64,000 nucleotides of DNA from Mariniflexile maritimum (GTDB lineage: Bacteria; Bacteroidota; Bacteroidia; Flavobacteriales; Flavobacteriaceae), in assembly GCF_009746565.1 (NCBI RefSeq), contig NZ_WRPN01000012.1:1-64000 (forward strand). The letters run 5' to 3'. Under the pieces are notes generated by a model, which worked only from the letters and a program-made list of their open reading frames with translations, did not search any database and was not told the origin of the DNA. Made by a program: the position numbers and the translations under genes. Below are positions 29,421-38,540 of the stretch, one piece after another. Numbering within the stretch: position 1 is the stretch's first letter; each line of letters starts with the position of its first letter.

Positions 29421-32300
29421 TTATTTAACTTGTTTTAAAATGAACCCGTTTAACCACATATTGCCTTCCTTTTTCAAATTTTTAAATTCTAAAAGAATAG
29501 GCGTTGAGCCGTCCGATTGTAATGTAGATTTTATGGATAGCGGTTGGCGTTCGCCTGTGTTGTCGTTAATATAATAATCGACAATATGGTCGTCTGCCGT
29601 TTTTGTAAATGTGCCATTTTCATCGTTAACAGATACTTCAATGGCGTTGGTCATTTTGCCCTGTCTGGAATGATGAAACGTTTCAACGGTATAATGCCCT
29701 TTTTTCAGTCCGGAAATTTTAAGTTTTAAAACGCCTTTTTCAACATACACGCCATCGGTACCCATAAAGCTTAAATCGCCCAACATGGCCGTATCATTGC
29801 CCAACCATTGTATGGCGTTATCAGCGCTCACGCTAATTTCTGCGTTATAGTCCGTTAACTTATAATTCAGGTCTTTATCGGAAGCTCCCGTCCATTCCAG
29901 CCAATCGAATTGAACGCGTTGTTTTTCGCCGCCAATATCTATTTTTGAAATAGGATAATCGTAAATAGGTTGGACATGGTTTTCAATTTCATTGGTGTTA
30001 AAAGCAACGGTATTGATGGTTGCACTTCCGCTTTTTAGTCCTTTAGAAGCTGCCGTAATCGTTATTTTGCCAACTTTTTCAGTGCCTCGAATGTACATGG
30101 TTGCAACGCCATCGTACAAAACGGCTGGGTTTGCTTCAATCTTGCAATTATCAACAAATTTTCCGTTGCCGGAAATATTAAAGGTAATTTTATTGGTAGC
30201 CGATGTTACTACTTCGCCATGTTCATCAAGCACATAAGCGTGTACCATTCTTAAATCCGATCCTCCGGCATAAAAAGGTTTATCATTAATATTGAATTCC
30301 AATTTGATATGATGTGGCGTGCCCTGTTTGGTTCTGGAATGTTCGGTTATTTTTTCGCTGTTGGTATAGCCAATAGCCTTTAAAGTGCCTGTTTTCCATG
30401 TATAATGGAAGGTGAAAGACGGATGGTTTAAATGGGCTTTGGTCGCTTCGTTATCGGGATATTGTTTTGCGATGAGTTGATTGTCATGGTACAATTCTAC
30501 CACTTGGCAGTTGCTAAACACGCGAATTTTTCCATTGTTGGAAGCGGTTTCATCGGCAATGTGCACCATGGGTTTGGCAACCAATTCCGATTGGTACCAT
30601 TTATAAACAGGTCGTGGAATACGGTACCCGGACAGAAGGCTGTAGGTGGTCATAAAATCGCGTTCCCAAATGCCTTCAATAGTAGCCACAACGCTGGGTT
30701 GCAAATGGTTGTATTCGGCACCCAACCAAGCTATGGCCGCAATAGTGTTTTTATTGGCTTTATACCTTGAAATATGAAATTGATTCACTTCTGAATTGGT
30801 GGAACTACCATGTTCCATAACCATGGTAAAAGCACTCTCCGGGAATTCGGTTCTGCGATAATCCATGGTGGCATAAATATCTGTGATGCCTTCATTTTTA
30901 ACGCCGTTCCAAGGGCTGGACGCCGATGCCGTAAGCCTAAACGGATCTTCTTCCTTGGCCACTTGTTGCATGCGCGGTACAGGCCCTCTGTGATTAATGC
31001 CAGCACCCCAAAATACAATGGAAGGATGGTTTCTTTGGTTCCTGATCATGTGCCTTGTGGCGGTTTCCAGATTGTCGAACCATGTTTTGTCGCCCCAATC
31101 AATCCACGTAGAAACTTCGGCGTACACAATAATCCCCAGTGCGTCGCAAGCATTCAAAAAAGATTCATCTTGCGTGTAATGTGATAAACGGATGATGTTG
31201 ATGCCTGCATTTTTATACTGCAACGCTTCATTGTAATGAAAGGAGTTTGGCACCGCATCGCCAATATTGGGATAATTTTGATGCCTGTTAACACCAATTA
31301 AAAAAAGCGGTTCGCCATTTAGTACAAAACCTTTGCCTTTTTCTAGTTTAAAGGTTCTGAAGCCAAAGGTGTTCTCCACAAAATCGACTGGGTTTTCATC
31401 ATCATAAATAACCGAGTGTACGCGATATAAATAAGGCGTATCGGGCGACCACAAGTGGAAATCGTCCTCAATAGTGGTGGTTTGCCTAAAAGTGTGGTTG
31501 GTATTTGCGGGAACTATAAAATTTTGAATGAGCTTTTTTATGACATAACCTTCCGCATTTATTATTTTGGTTTCTATTCGGCAATTTCTTGGTGTATTGT
31601 TTTCATTTTTAACCGTTGTTTTTATGGAAACTGTGCCGTTATTTTTATTGACTGTTGGGGTAGTTATGTTAACGCCCGCCTCAAAAGCTTCCCAATTAAA
31701 ACCAACGTGCAGTTTATTGGTGGTTACAAGATATAAATCCCTGTAAAGGCCGTTAAACTTTACATAGTCTGTTTTATGCGGGTCGGGCGCAATGGTTTGG
31801 CTATACCTGTTATCGGCTTTAATGACAATAAGGTTATCGGCATTTAATTTCACGAAATCGGTAATATCAAAATGAAACGGCACATAACCGTTTACCGCAA
31901 AGCTTCCTGCTTTTTTGCCGTTTACCCAAAGTTCGGTAGCGTTGTGTACGCCTTCAAATTCTATAAATATTTTTTCGGAGGGTTTGGCATTAATGTTTAT
32001 GGTTTTTCGGTACCATCCAAAATCGCGCAAGTATTTTTCTTGTACCCAAGTTTCGCGGATGCTATCCAATTCATAAGATACCAACTGCATGGTATGTGGT
32101 ACGGCGACCTTTTCCCAATCGGTGTCGTTAAAACCGGTGCTTTCTGGGTTTCCAATGGCATCTCCCAGATGGAATTTCCATCCTAGGTTAAGATTTGTTT
32201 TGGTCCGGTTCGTTACAATAGTACCTTCTGGCAAAGGATTGGATTGTGAAAAAATAACCGAAGAAATTAAAAGTAAAATAAAGCTAAATGATTTTTGCAT
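29421..32300 (-). CDS. GH2-family glycosidase-like protein with altered acid/base residue
   Basis: This 959-residue secreted protein (signal ending IFSQ) has the GH2 order: jelly-roll sugar-binding domain (~35-205), Ig-like domain (~215-315), TIM barrel (~320-600), and C-terminal sandwich domains with a malectin-like end (~800-959). The nucleophile is probably Glu496 in MVMEHG. Where GH2 enzymes have WxxGNE, this one has WGAGINH (431-437), so the acid/base Glu is replaced by Asn436. It is 197 bases upstream of GH29 on the same strand. A beta-galactosidase acting on porphyran oligosaccharides is a guess; it may be atypical or inactive. Confidence 0.82.
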   Translation of the reverse strand: MQKSFSFILLLISSVIFSQSNPLPEGTIVTNRTKTNLNLGWKFHLGDAIGNPESTGFNDTDWEKVAVPHTMQLVSYELDSIRETWVQEKYLRDFGWYRKTININAKPSEKIFIEFEGVHNATELWVNGKKAGSFAVNGYVPFHFDITDFVKLNADNLIVIKADNRYSQTIAPDPHKTDYVKFNGLYRDLYLVTTNKLHVGFNWEAFEAGVNITTPTVNKNNGTVSIKTTVKNENNTPRNCRIETKIINAEGYVIKKLIQNFIVPANTNHTFRQTTTIEDDFHLWSPDTPYLYRVHSVIYDDENPVDFVENTFGFRTFKLEKGKGFVLNGEPLFLIGVNRHQNYPNIGDAVPNSFHYNEALQYKNAGINIIRLSHYTQDESFLNACDALGIIVYAEVSTWIDWGDKTWFDNLETATRHMIRNQRNHPSIVFWGAGINHRGPVPRMQQVAKEEDPFRLTASASSPWNGVKNEGITDIYATMDYRRTEFPESAFTMVMEHGSSTNSEVNQFHISRYKANKNTIAAIAWLGAEYNHLQPSVVATIEGIWERDFMTTYSLLSGYRIPRPVYKWYQSELVAKPMVHIADETASNNGKIRVFSNCQVVELYHDNQLIAKQYPDNEATKAHLNHPSFTFHYTWKTGTLKAIGYTNSEKITEHSRTKQGTPHHIKLEFNINDKPFYAGGSDLRMVHAYVLDEHGEVVTSATNKITFNISGNGKFVDNCKIEANPAVLYDGVATMYIRGTEKVGKITITAASKGLKSGSATINTVAFNTNEIENHVQPIYDYPISKIDIGGEKQRVQFDWLEWTGASDKDLNYKLTDYNAEISVSADNAIQWLGNDTAMLGDLSFMGTDGVYVEKGVLKLKISGLKKGHYTVETFHHSRQGKMTNAIEVSVNDENGTFTKTADDHIVDYYINDNTGERQPLSIKSTLQSDGSTPILLEFKNLKKEGNMWLNGFILKQVK

Positions 32301-32351
32301 GAAGTGTAATTTTTATTTTTTAAAATTAGGCGTTTATTAGGTGAAGGATAA

Positions 32352-32385
32352 CAACACATGTTCGAAATTGGGCAACATATGTTTA
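32352..32385. promoter_or_regulatory. Tandem operator candidate between divergent GH2 and GH16 genes
   Basis: CAACACATGTTCG (32352-32364) and CAACATATGTTTA (32373-32385) are near-identical direct repeats 21 bases apart, i.e. two helical turns. They lie 52-85 bases upstream of the GH2 gene and ~110 bases upstream of the GH16 gene. Two-turn direct repeats suit the dimeric AraC-type output domain of the HTCS. Confidence 0.55.
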
Positions 32386-32495
32386 CTTGATTTAAAATTT
32401 AAAAGCCGCTAAAAGACCATTTATGGTACTAATAGTGCTTTTTTTATCCCTTAATTAGTCAGCTAAATTTTATTTTTGAACCCTAGGTATAAATA

Positions 32496-33395
32496 ATGTC
32501 AACAATTAAAAAAGTGAAGATTATGCGTAAAAACCATTTTTTTGGCATCTGTTTTTTGTTTGTTTTTTCAGCAGCGGCCATGGCACAGGAATTAACCATT
32601 CCGCCAAAAAAGTACGTCGATTCTGTTAAAATTGAGCAAGCTGTTTCGAGAATCAATGATGAATTTCCGTTATCAGACCAGCAAAATTCAAAAAAATGGA
32701 AACTGTTAAAAAGGTTTTCAGATGAATTTAATGAAAGTGTACTTAATGAAACGCTTTGGTATCCCAACAACCCGAAATGGAAGGGGAGACCGCCTACATT
32801 TTTTCATCCTTCCAACGTAAAGATTGAAAACGATGAGCTCGTTATTCGGGTCAATCAACATGGTAAAGATGCTTTACCGGCTGAATTTACACATTCTACC
32901 GGTTTTATTAAAAGTAAAAATAGATTTTTATACGGTTATTTTGAAGCTGAATGTAAGCTTATGGATGCCCCGTGGGTTTCTGGTTTTTGGATGACCAATG
33001 TGGATACCGATTGGTGGACAGAGATTGATATCTGTGAAAATGCGCCCGGGGTTATTTACAACCGACACGATTTGAATTCAAACATACACGTTTTTAAAGC
33101 ACCAAAAGATCAAGGCGATGTGAAAGCCCATTTTGCACGTACTGAAAAGTATTATTTCCCTAAGGAATTGCAGGCCGATTACCATGTTTGGGGTTTGGAA
33201 TGGACTGAAAAATACATCCGTTTCTATATTGATGGCATCTTGTTCCGTGAGGCAGAAAATACGCATTGGCATCAACCTTTAGAGGTTAATTTTAACTGCG
33301 AATCGAATAAATGGTTTGGCGCATTGCCCGATGATAATCGGTTGGATGGTGAATTCCATGTGAAGTATTTTAGGGCTTGGGAAGTAAAAGAGTAA
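32496..33395 (+). CDS. GH16 endo-galactanase (beta-agarase or beta-porphyranase)
   Basis: The 299-residue secreted enzyme carries the GH16 catalytic signature WTEIDICE, with nucleophile Glu176, Asp178 and acid/base Glu181. Other family marks are FSDEFNESVLNETLW, SKNRFLYGYFEAECKL and YHVWGLEWTEKYIRFYIDG. It should cut beta-1,4 links inside agarose or porphyran chains. It is almost a bare catalytic domain and ends right after it. The ATG at 32496 is used. The ATG at 32523 gives a more standard signal peptide (FSAAAMAQ), and a -7-like TATTTTTG at 32471 lies very close to the first ATG. Confidence 0.9.
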   Translation: MSTIKKVKIMRKNHFFGICFLFVFSAAAMAQELTIPPKKYVDSVKIEQAVSRINDEFPLSDQQNSKKWKLLKRFSDEFNESVLNETLWYPNNPKWKGRPPTFFHPSNVKIENDELVIRVNQHGKDALPAEFTHSTGFIKSKNRFLYGYFEAECKLMDAPWVSGFWMTNVDTDWWTEIDICENAPGVIYNRHDLNSNIHVFKAPKDQGDVKAHFARTEKYYFPKELQADYHVWGLEWTEKYIRFYIDGILFREAENTHWHQPLEVNFNCESNKWFGALPDDNRLDGEFHVKYFRAWEVKE

Positions 33396-33512
33396 AGTAT
33401 TCTTGATATTGGAACTTCGATTATTGACTTAAGCTTCACGTTTAAGTTTTAAATGCAATTGATATGAATTGTCAAAGAAACCTAAAAAGGGTTTTAAAAC
33501 CTTACAGGAATA

Positions 33513-33594
33513 AAAAATCCCAAATCAATCTAGACTGCCCCCAAAAGATTAGACACTATTTGGGGGCATGTTCAATCAATAACTTGGGATTTTT
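33513..33594. terminator. Nested palindrome between convergent GH16 genes
   Basis: AAAAATCCCAA (33513-33523) pairs with TTGGGATTTTT (33584-33594), and inside it TGCCCCCAAA (33536-33545) pairs with TTTGGGGGCA (33559-33568). T runs on both sides would make it a two-way terminator for the facing genes. The inner GC-rich palindrome looks unlike its surroundings and might be the scar of a mobile element. Confidence 0.65.
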
Positions 33595-33615
33595 CAATTT
33601 TGGTTTAAGAGAATC

Positions 33616-34791
33616 TTACTGGTTGTCCAATTTCCAAGTTCTAATCCAATCGTATTTAGTGGTCAGGTCATCAAAAGAACCCGTTGCAAATACACCGTCT
33701 GCTTCATCAACCGGATTCCAATCATAGGTTTCAATGGCCATGGTAATATAGCCTTCCAGATCAAAATCTGCTGGAGGATTCGTAATTGAATGCGATAACT
33801 TTCCATCTAAATAGAACAAGATTTCAGTAGGCGATTTCCACCAGCATCCGTACACAAAAAACCTAGAATTGTTTTTCTCGGTTAAAACCGTTTTGGCTGG
33901 TGCCTGTACAGAGGTATCAACATCACAAGGCTGTTTGTGCCTCCAGGTGTTAGAAGAAAAAGTTTGGTCCCATTGTTTTGCCCAATCGGCAGTTCCGCTA
34001 TGTACGCGTCCCACACATTCTTGAATGTCCAATTCCAATTTTCTTTGTGGACCGGTAGTGCAATTTTGTTTAAAAGCAATCCAAAAGGTAGAAGACATGA
34101 TGGTTTTGTTTGCTTTCATTCTACATTCATAATATTGGCCCTGTTTTGCAAGGTTCTTTGAACGCACGATGGCACCACCATGAGTAAATACCGTGTTGTT
34201 GACAGTTTTGGGCGTGACGAATTTCTCAACGGTAACGTTTAAATTCCCGTTGCTCACAGAAACATTATCCGATTCAAAGAGTCCAGGTGCCCTGCCAATC
34301 CAATTAAAGCCATCTGTTGCGGGGTTTCTGTGCCATTTAGTATCGTCAAAAGCAGTACCATTAAATTCATCGGACAAATTCTCGATTTTGGTCCATTTTT
34401 TACCTGATGGCGTAGGGTCGCTTCCAATAAAATAAGGTTTATCGCTAGATGGTGCATTTCTGGTTACAGTCACCTCAAAACTACAAGTAGCTGTATTGCC
34501 CGCAGCATCTTTTGCTTGAAAGGTGTTGGTGGTTGTGCCAATAGGATACATAGCTCCAGAAGCCAACCCGTTTGTTTGTGTAACCGTTGCACCTACATTA
34601 TCTGTCGCATTGGGAACAGTATATTCTACTTTGGCTTCATTTTCGGTTGAGGCAATGGCAACAGTAATGTTAGTTTGACAGCTTATGGTAGGTTTTTCTG
34701 TGTCTGCTACGCTGTCATCTCCACCGCCACAGGAGGTTAACAAGAGTAATAATAGTAATTTTGATGTAAACATTGATTTCTTTTTAATCAT
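33616..34791 (-). CDS. GH16 beta-agarase/porphyranase lipoprotein with HYR domain
   Basis: The 391-residue product has a lipoprotein signal (LLLTSC, Cys21), one HYR (hyalin repeat) domain at ~30-110, and a GH16 catalytic domain from ~130. The active-site stretch is ELDIQE with Glu253, Asp255 and Glu258. LSDEFNGTAFDDTKWHRN, the APGLFESDNVSVSNGNLNVTV segment and FVYGCWWKSPTEILFYLDG follow the agarase/porphyranase pattern. Being outer-membrane anchored, it could cut polysaccharide at the surface. It differs from the other GH16 enough to suggest a different cleavage preference (agarose versus porphyran motifs). Confidence 0.9.
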   Translation of the reverse strand: MIKKKSMFTSKLLLLLLLTSCGGGDDSVADTEKPTISCQTNITVAIASTENEAKVEYTVPNATDNVGATVTQTNGLASGAMYPIGTTTNTFQAKDAAGNTATCSFEVTVTRNAPSSDKPYFIGSDPTPSGKKWTKIENLSDEFNGTAFDDTKWHRNPATDGFNWIGRAPGLFESDNVSVSNGNLNVTVEKFVTPKTVNNTVFTHGGAIVRSKNLAKQGQYYECRMKANKTIMSSTFWIAFKQNCTTGPQRKLELDIQECVGRVHSGTADWAKQWDQTFSSNTWRHKQPCDVDTSVQAPAKTVLTEKNNSRFFVYGCWWKSPTEILFYLDGKLSHSITNPPADFDLEGYITMAIETYDWNPVDEADGVFATGSFDDLTTKYDWIRTWKLDNQ

Positions 34792-34936
34792 GATTCTGTT
34801 TTTTGTTTAATGAGTAAGTTCAAGCATTTCAAAAATATAGTTTTGGGTAATGCTTGAGGGAAACGAACTGTTCAAAACACAGAACATATGACTTTGTTTA
34901 TTGGGTTACATCACATAATAAATAGTTTTTTAATAA

Positions 34937-35192
34937 TGAACTGATTTAAACTTTTCCCATGCGCTAAAAAATTGCCCTTTTCCGTTTACTTTTTTGCCTT
35001 TTTACTTCCATAGCTCTGCTTTGTAACTCCAAAAAGTCTGAGGGAGTCTTAAAAACTAAAATAAGCTCTTGAGAATTGTTTATTTGAAACATGTTCCCTG
35101 AGACAAGTCGGAACAAAAAACAAAAAAAAGAGGCTATTTCACGGGTTGTGAGACAGCCTCTTGCTTCAATGCGAAAAGTTTAAATCAGTTCA
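34937..35192. mobile_element. MITE-like element bounded by 24-bp inverted repeats
   Basis: TGAACTGATTTAAACTTTTC (34937-34956) is the exact reverse complement of 35173-35192. Including the next four bases on each inner side, 23 of 24 positions match. The 256-bp unit carries no transposase frame. Its interior holds AAACATGTTCC and the hairpin that ends the GH117 operon. No flanking target-site duplication was found, so it may be an old, decayed element. Confidence 0.5.
35128..35162 (-). terminator. Terminator of the 11-gene minus-strand operon
   Basis: On the minus strand AAGAGGCTGTCTCAC pairs with CGTGAAATAGCCTCTT, with small mismatches, followed by eight T residues. It lies ~50 bases past the GH117 stop. 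The stem sequence resembles insertion-sequence ends known in Bacteroidota, consistent with the surrounding inverted repeats. Confidence 0.8.
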
Positions 35193-35212
35193 GCGTAAAA
35201 AAATTAAACAAT

Positions 35213-36421
35213 TTAGTTTTCACCTTTTTCACCTTTAGCTTTATGTTCTGTTATGCGCCAAGTAGTAAAACGTCTGATGTATTGATAGTCGAAAGTTTTG
35301 TATTCATGTGTTAACCCCCAGCGCAGAATTTCGGTAGGTTCCTTTTCGGTATCGGCCGTTCTGTTTAAACCAATGGCATGGGGGGCGCCTTTTACAACTG
35401 CTTTTATTTCAAAATTAATACCATCTGGTGCCCATTGTACCGTGTTTTTTTCTGGGCCATCGGTTGTGATTAATGAGGCAATGCCTCCGTTGTACGGCCA
35501 AACACAAATTTCGTGTCCGCTATTGCTTATCGGGTTATAAGGTGATTTTATATAAGGACCTTTTGGATTATCGGCAATAGCAACACCATGACGGATTTGA
35601 CGCCCTCCGAAGGTAATGGCTTCACCCATTTGCTCGCCTTTGTAATATAAATAGAATTTTCCTTTGTAAGGTAAAATGCAGGGGTCGTGTACTTTATGGC
35701 TATCAAAATCGCCTTTTTTCTCCACAGCAAAACGATTGTCTTCAGTACCTTTCCATATGCCATTATTGGCAGGGCTTAAAATAGGCTCTTTGCTTTTTGT
35801 CCAAGGGCCATTGGGTGAATTAGACCATGCTAAGCCTACTTGGTTTTTTACCCGTACATTGTACGGCGATTTCACGGTTTGATAGCATAAATAATACATG
35901 CCTTCGTATTCCATAATTTCTACCGTAAAAACAGAGCGGTCGTCATACGCGCCTTTTTCCCCACGAGCAACAGCTACACCTTCTTCTTTCCATGTGATAC
36001 CATCAACAGAAGTGGCATACCAAATATCGCAACGATCCCAAGGGAAAACTTTGTCGTTTTCAATATCGCCGGCAAAACCTTGTGTGGGGCCCACACTTTT
36101 GCTGTACCAAACATAGTATTTGCCATCGTGTTTTATCATGGCGCTTGGGTCGCGTCGTACCACGCCTTCTTCATAGGCCAGATCGCCTTTTAGATCTGAA
36201 ACGGCATAATCAAAAAACCATTCGTTTCCTAAATTGGGATCCCATAATAGGGCACGTTTAGAAGCGGCGCTTAACTTGTCCTTATTGGTGATTCCCAGAA
36301 AATCTTGTTGAGCATCTGTAATGGTGATGTTTTGTTTTTGAGGAGTCATTTTCATTTCCGTTTTACATGAGATAAGACTCAATATTGATAATACGCATAT
36401 AATTTGATGTGTTCTTTTCAT
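35213..36421 (-). CDS. GH117 alpha-1,3-(3,6-anhydro-L-galactosidase), lipoprotein
   Basis: This 402-residue five-bladed propeller enzyme removes 3,6-anhydro-L-galactose from the non-reducing end of neoagaro-oligosaccharides. The signature segments are [72 protein letters not shown] and [10 protein letters not shown] (likely acid His and an acidic active-site residue). The ATG ending at 36421 is chosen because it starts a clean lipoprotein signal (LSLISC); the longer frame begins with TTG. It is the last gene of the long operon and precedes its terminator. Confidence 0.93.
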   Translation of the reverse strand: MKRTHQIICVLSILSLISCKTEMKMTPQKQNITITDAQQDFLGITNKDKLSAASKRALLWDPNLGNEWFFDYAVSDLKGDLAYEEGVVRRDPSAMIKHDGKYYVWYSKSVGPTQGFAGDIENDKVFPWDRCDIWYATSVDGITWKEEGVAVARGEKGAYDDRSVFTVEIMEYEGMYYLCYQTVKSPYNVRVKNQVGLAWSNSPNGPWTKSKEPILSPANNGIWKGTEDNRFAVEKKGDFDSHKVHDPCILPYKGKFYLYYKGEQMGEAITFGGRQIRHGVAIADNPKGPYIKSPYNPISNSGHEICVWPYNGGIASLITTDGPEKNTVQWAPDGINFEIKAVVKGAPHAIGLNRTADTEKEPTEILRWGLTHEYKTFDYQYIRRFTTWRITEHKAKGEKGEN

Positions 36422-36437
36422 TTCTTTTTTTGTTTTT

Positions 36438-37451
36438 TTAAGATATTCCGTTACCAATTGCTATTATTATAATTCCTATGATCATACACGCTAAACTTAG
36501 ATATAAATAGTTTTTTGCTTTTGATGAAGCATTTATCCACTCTTTAGTTATAATACCGCTTACAATAGCTGTTGCGACACAAGAGGTATTGAAAATGGCA
36601 TAACCCACCGTATTGCCAATTTCACCTAATTTGAAAGCAGCAAAAGCAAATAGGGCTGAGGCGGCATAGTGAAAAACAGCCATGATAAAGATAAGCACAA
36701 AGTTTTTACCAAAACTCGGGGTTTTAAAATTTGACCAAGCTTTCTTAACTGATAATTGCCATGCAAAATATGCCGCCATTACAATGCCACCGCTTATAAA
36801 AATGGGAAACATTACTCCCACAGCCGTTACCCATTCTGCATTTCCAGCAGCTTGACACGCCTCGTGGATAAAAGGTCTGCCCACGGCATTGGCATAACTA
36901 AAACCGGTAGCCAACAAGCCGCCCAAAACGGCAATGGTAATGCCTTTTACCATGGCACCTTTTTCTTTTTTGCTTTGGCCAGATTGCAGTTCATCGAGTT
37001 CTCGGGTAATTCCGGCCTGTCCATTAAAGAGTACACCTAATAGTACCACAAAAATACCTGCAAGAATGGTTAAAAGTACGTTTTTTTGTGGCAAGCCTTC
37101 CACTACAAATGGCAAAATAGACCCCACTAATATAACCGTTCCAATAAATATGGAAAAGCCCAATGACAAGCCTATGTGGTTGATGGCCTTGCCCCACATC
37201 ATCACACCAATGCCCCATAAAACACTGGCAGCCGCCATTTTGAATAATATGTCTGTTGGCACTGCCGCAAATACGTTGCTAAAATCTTTAATGAGCGTTA
37301 ATGATGCTATAATGGGAACCAAAAACATGGTGAGCATAAAAAAGAGTCCCCAGGTATTTTCAAATTTAAAATTTTTGGTAAACTTTTCAGGGAGTGCATA
37401 AAGTCCCAACATGAGACCCGCTCCTATGGCTAAAATAATTCCTTCAATCAT
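36438..37451 (-). CDS. RhaT-family sugar:H+ symporter, candidate anhydro-L-galactose importer
   Basis: The 337-residue inner-membrane protein has about ten helices, matching the L-rhamnose/H+ symporter (RhaT) type: [20 protein letters not shown] near the start, [21 protein letters not shown] near 80, and the C-terminal [10 protein letters not shown]. Nothing for rhamnose is encoded in the window. It lies between the GH117 and mutarotase/cycloisomerase genes, so its likely cargo is 3,6-anhydro-L-galactose or D-galactose. The cargo is inferred. Confidence 0.82.
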   Translation of the reverse strand: MIEGIILAIGAGLMLGLYALPEKFTKNFKFENTWGLFFMLTMFLVPIIASLTLIKDFSNVFAAVPTDILFKMAAASVLWGIGVMMWGKAINHIGLSLGFSIFIGTVILVGSILPFVVEGLPQKNVLLTILAGIFVVLLGVLFNGQAGITRELDELQSGQSKKEKGAMVKGITIAVLGGLLATGFSYANAVGRPFIHEACQAAGNAEWVTAVGVMFPIFISGGIVMAAYFAWQLSVKKAWSNFKTPSFGKNFVLIFIMAVFHYAASALFAFAAFKLGEIGNTVGYAIFNTSCVATAIVSGIITKEWINASSKAKNYLYLSLACMIIGIIIIAIGNGIS

Positions 37452-37480
37452 AATTTTATATTTAGTTAGTGTTAAAAATT

Positions 37481-38530
37481 TTATACGTTAAATTTAAAGA
37501 CCGTCGTGCTTTTAAATGTTTCGCCCTTTTTTGTTATTGAACGTGGTGAATTTTCAATATTGGGCCCATTTGGGTACCGGTGCGTTTCGCAGCAAAACCC
37601 TCTGTACTTGCCAAATGCATCACCGCTTTCTCTTTTCAATGCATCGGAAGTGTATTTGCCCGAATATAATAGCATACAAGGTTCGGTTGTTGAAACTTCA
37701 AGTGTTAGACCATCTTTTTCTGAGGAAATTGTAGCCACCTGTTTTAAGTTCTGTTTCGGGTTGTCGAAAACATAAAAATGCTCGAAACCGTCGTTCATGG
37801 CATTGTGAACATCTCCAATCCGTTTAGGGGTTCTTAAATCATCTGCTTTTCCATCAAGTTGAACAACTTCTCCAGTGGCTGCACCCGAATCATCAAGAAC
37901 CAAACGTTTGTTCGTGTTTACTTGAACCTGATGATTTTCAATGCTTTCTGAAAAACTGGATAAGTTAAAATAGCAGTGGTTTGTAAGGGATAACGGTGTA
38001 TCTGCATCTGGAACAGCCGTGTAATCCATTAGTAATTCGTTGGCATCATTCAAACTAAAAAGGACTGAAACAGCCACGTTTCCGGGAAAACCTTCTTCCA
38101 AATGATTGCTTTTTAAAGACATTTTTAGCGCTGCCGATGCATTTTTGACGTTTACCAATTCAGCCTTCCACATTTTTTTGTCGAAACCTTCCTTTCCACC
38201 ATGAAGATTATTGTTGCCACAATTAGCTGCTAAAAGGAATTCCTTCCCGTTTAAAGTGAATTTGGCATCCTTGATTTGGGAAGAATACCGACCCACAATG
38301 CAGCCAAAATATGGGGAGTTGTTTTTATATGCTTCGGAAAAATAACTTTCAAACGAGTCAAACCCACACGCTATTTCTTTTGTTTCTCCATATTTATCAG
38401 TTACTTGTAAAGATGTTATAGTAGCGCCGTAATCCATGATTTTCACGGTCATTCCATGGGTGTTCGATAAGGCGTATTGCGTTACTGTTTTGCCTTTATA
38501 AGTTCCGAAGGTGCTTTTTGTTATCGCCAT
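37481..38530 (-). CDS. galM: Aldose 1-epimerase (galactose mutarotase)
   Basis: The 349-residue cytoplasmic enzyme interconverts sugar anomers, normally D-galactose. It has GFDSFESYFSEAYKNNSPYFGCIVGRYSSQI, NNLHGGKEGFDKKMW with catalytic-type His, LTNHCYFNLS and a late acidic CCETHRYPNGPN segment with the catalytic Glu. This fits the GalM family (~345 residues). It is 10 bases after the cycloisomerase gene. It may serve D-galactose released by the GH2 enzymes; no galK or galT is seen. Confidence 0.92.
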   Translation of the reverse strand: MAITKSTFGTYKGKTVTQYALSNTHGMTVKIMDYGATITSLQVTDKYGETKEIACGFDSFESYFSEAYKNNSPYFGCIVGRYSSQIKDAKFTLNGKEFLLAANCGNNNLHGGKEGFDKKMWKAELVNVKNASAALKMSLKSNHLEEGFPGNVAVSVLFSLNDANELLMDYTAVPDADTPLSLTNHCYFNLSSFSESIENHQVQVNTNKRLVLDDSGAATGEVVQLDGKADDLRTPKRIGDVHNAMNDGFEHFYVFDNPKQNLKQVATISSEKDGLTLEVSTTEPCMLLYSGKYTSDALKRESGDAFGKYRGFCCETHRYPNGPNIENSPRSITKKGETFKSTTVFKFNV

Positions 38531-38540
38531 CTTTTCTATT

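Noticed and set aside
36422-36457. Longer GH117 start at 36457
   Set aside because: It begins with TTG, overlaps the transporter gene and delays the lipoprotein signal; the ATG ending at 36421 fits better.
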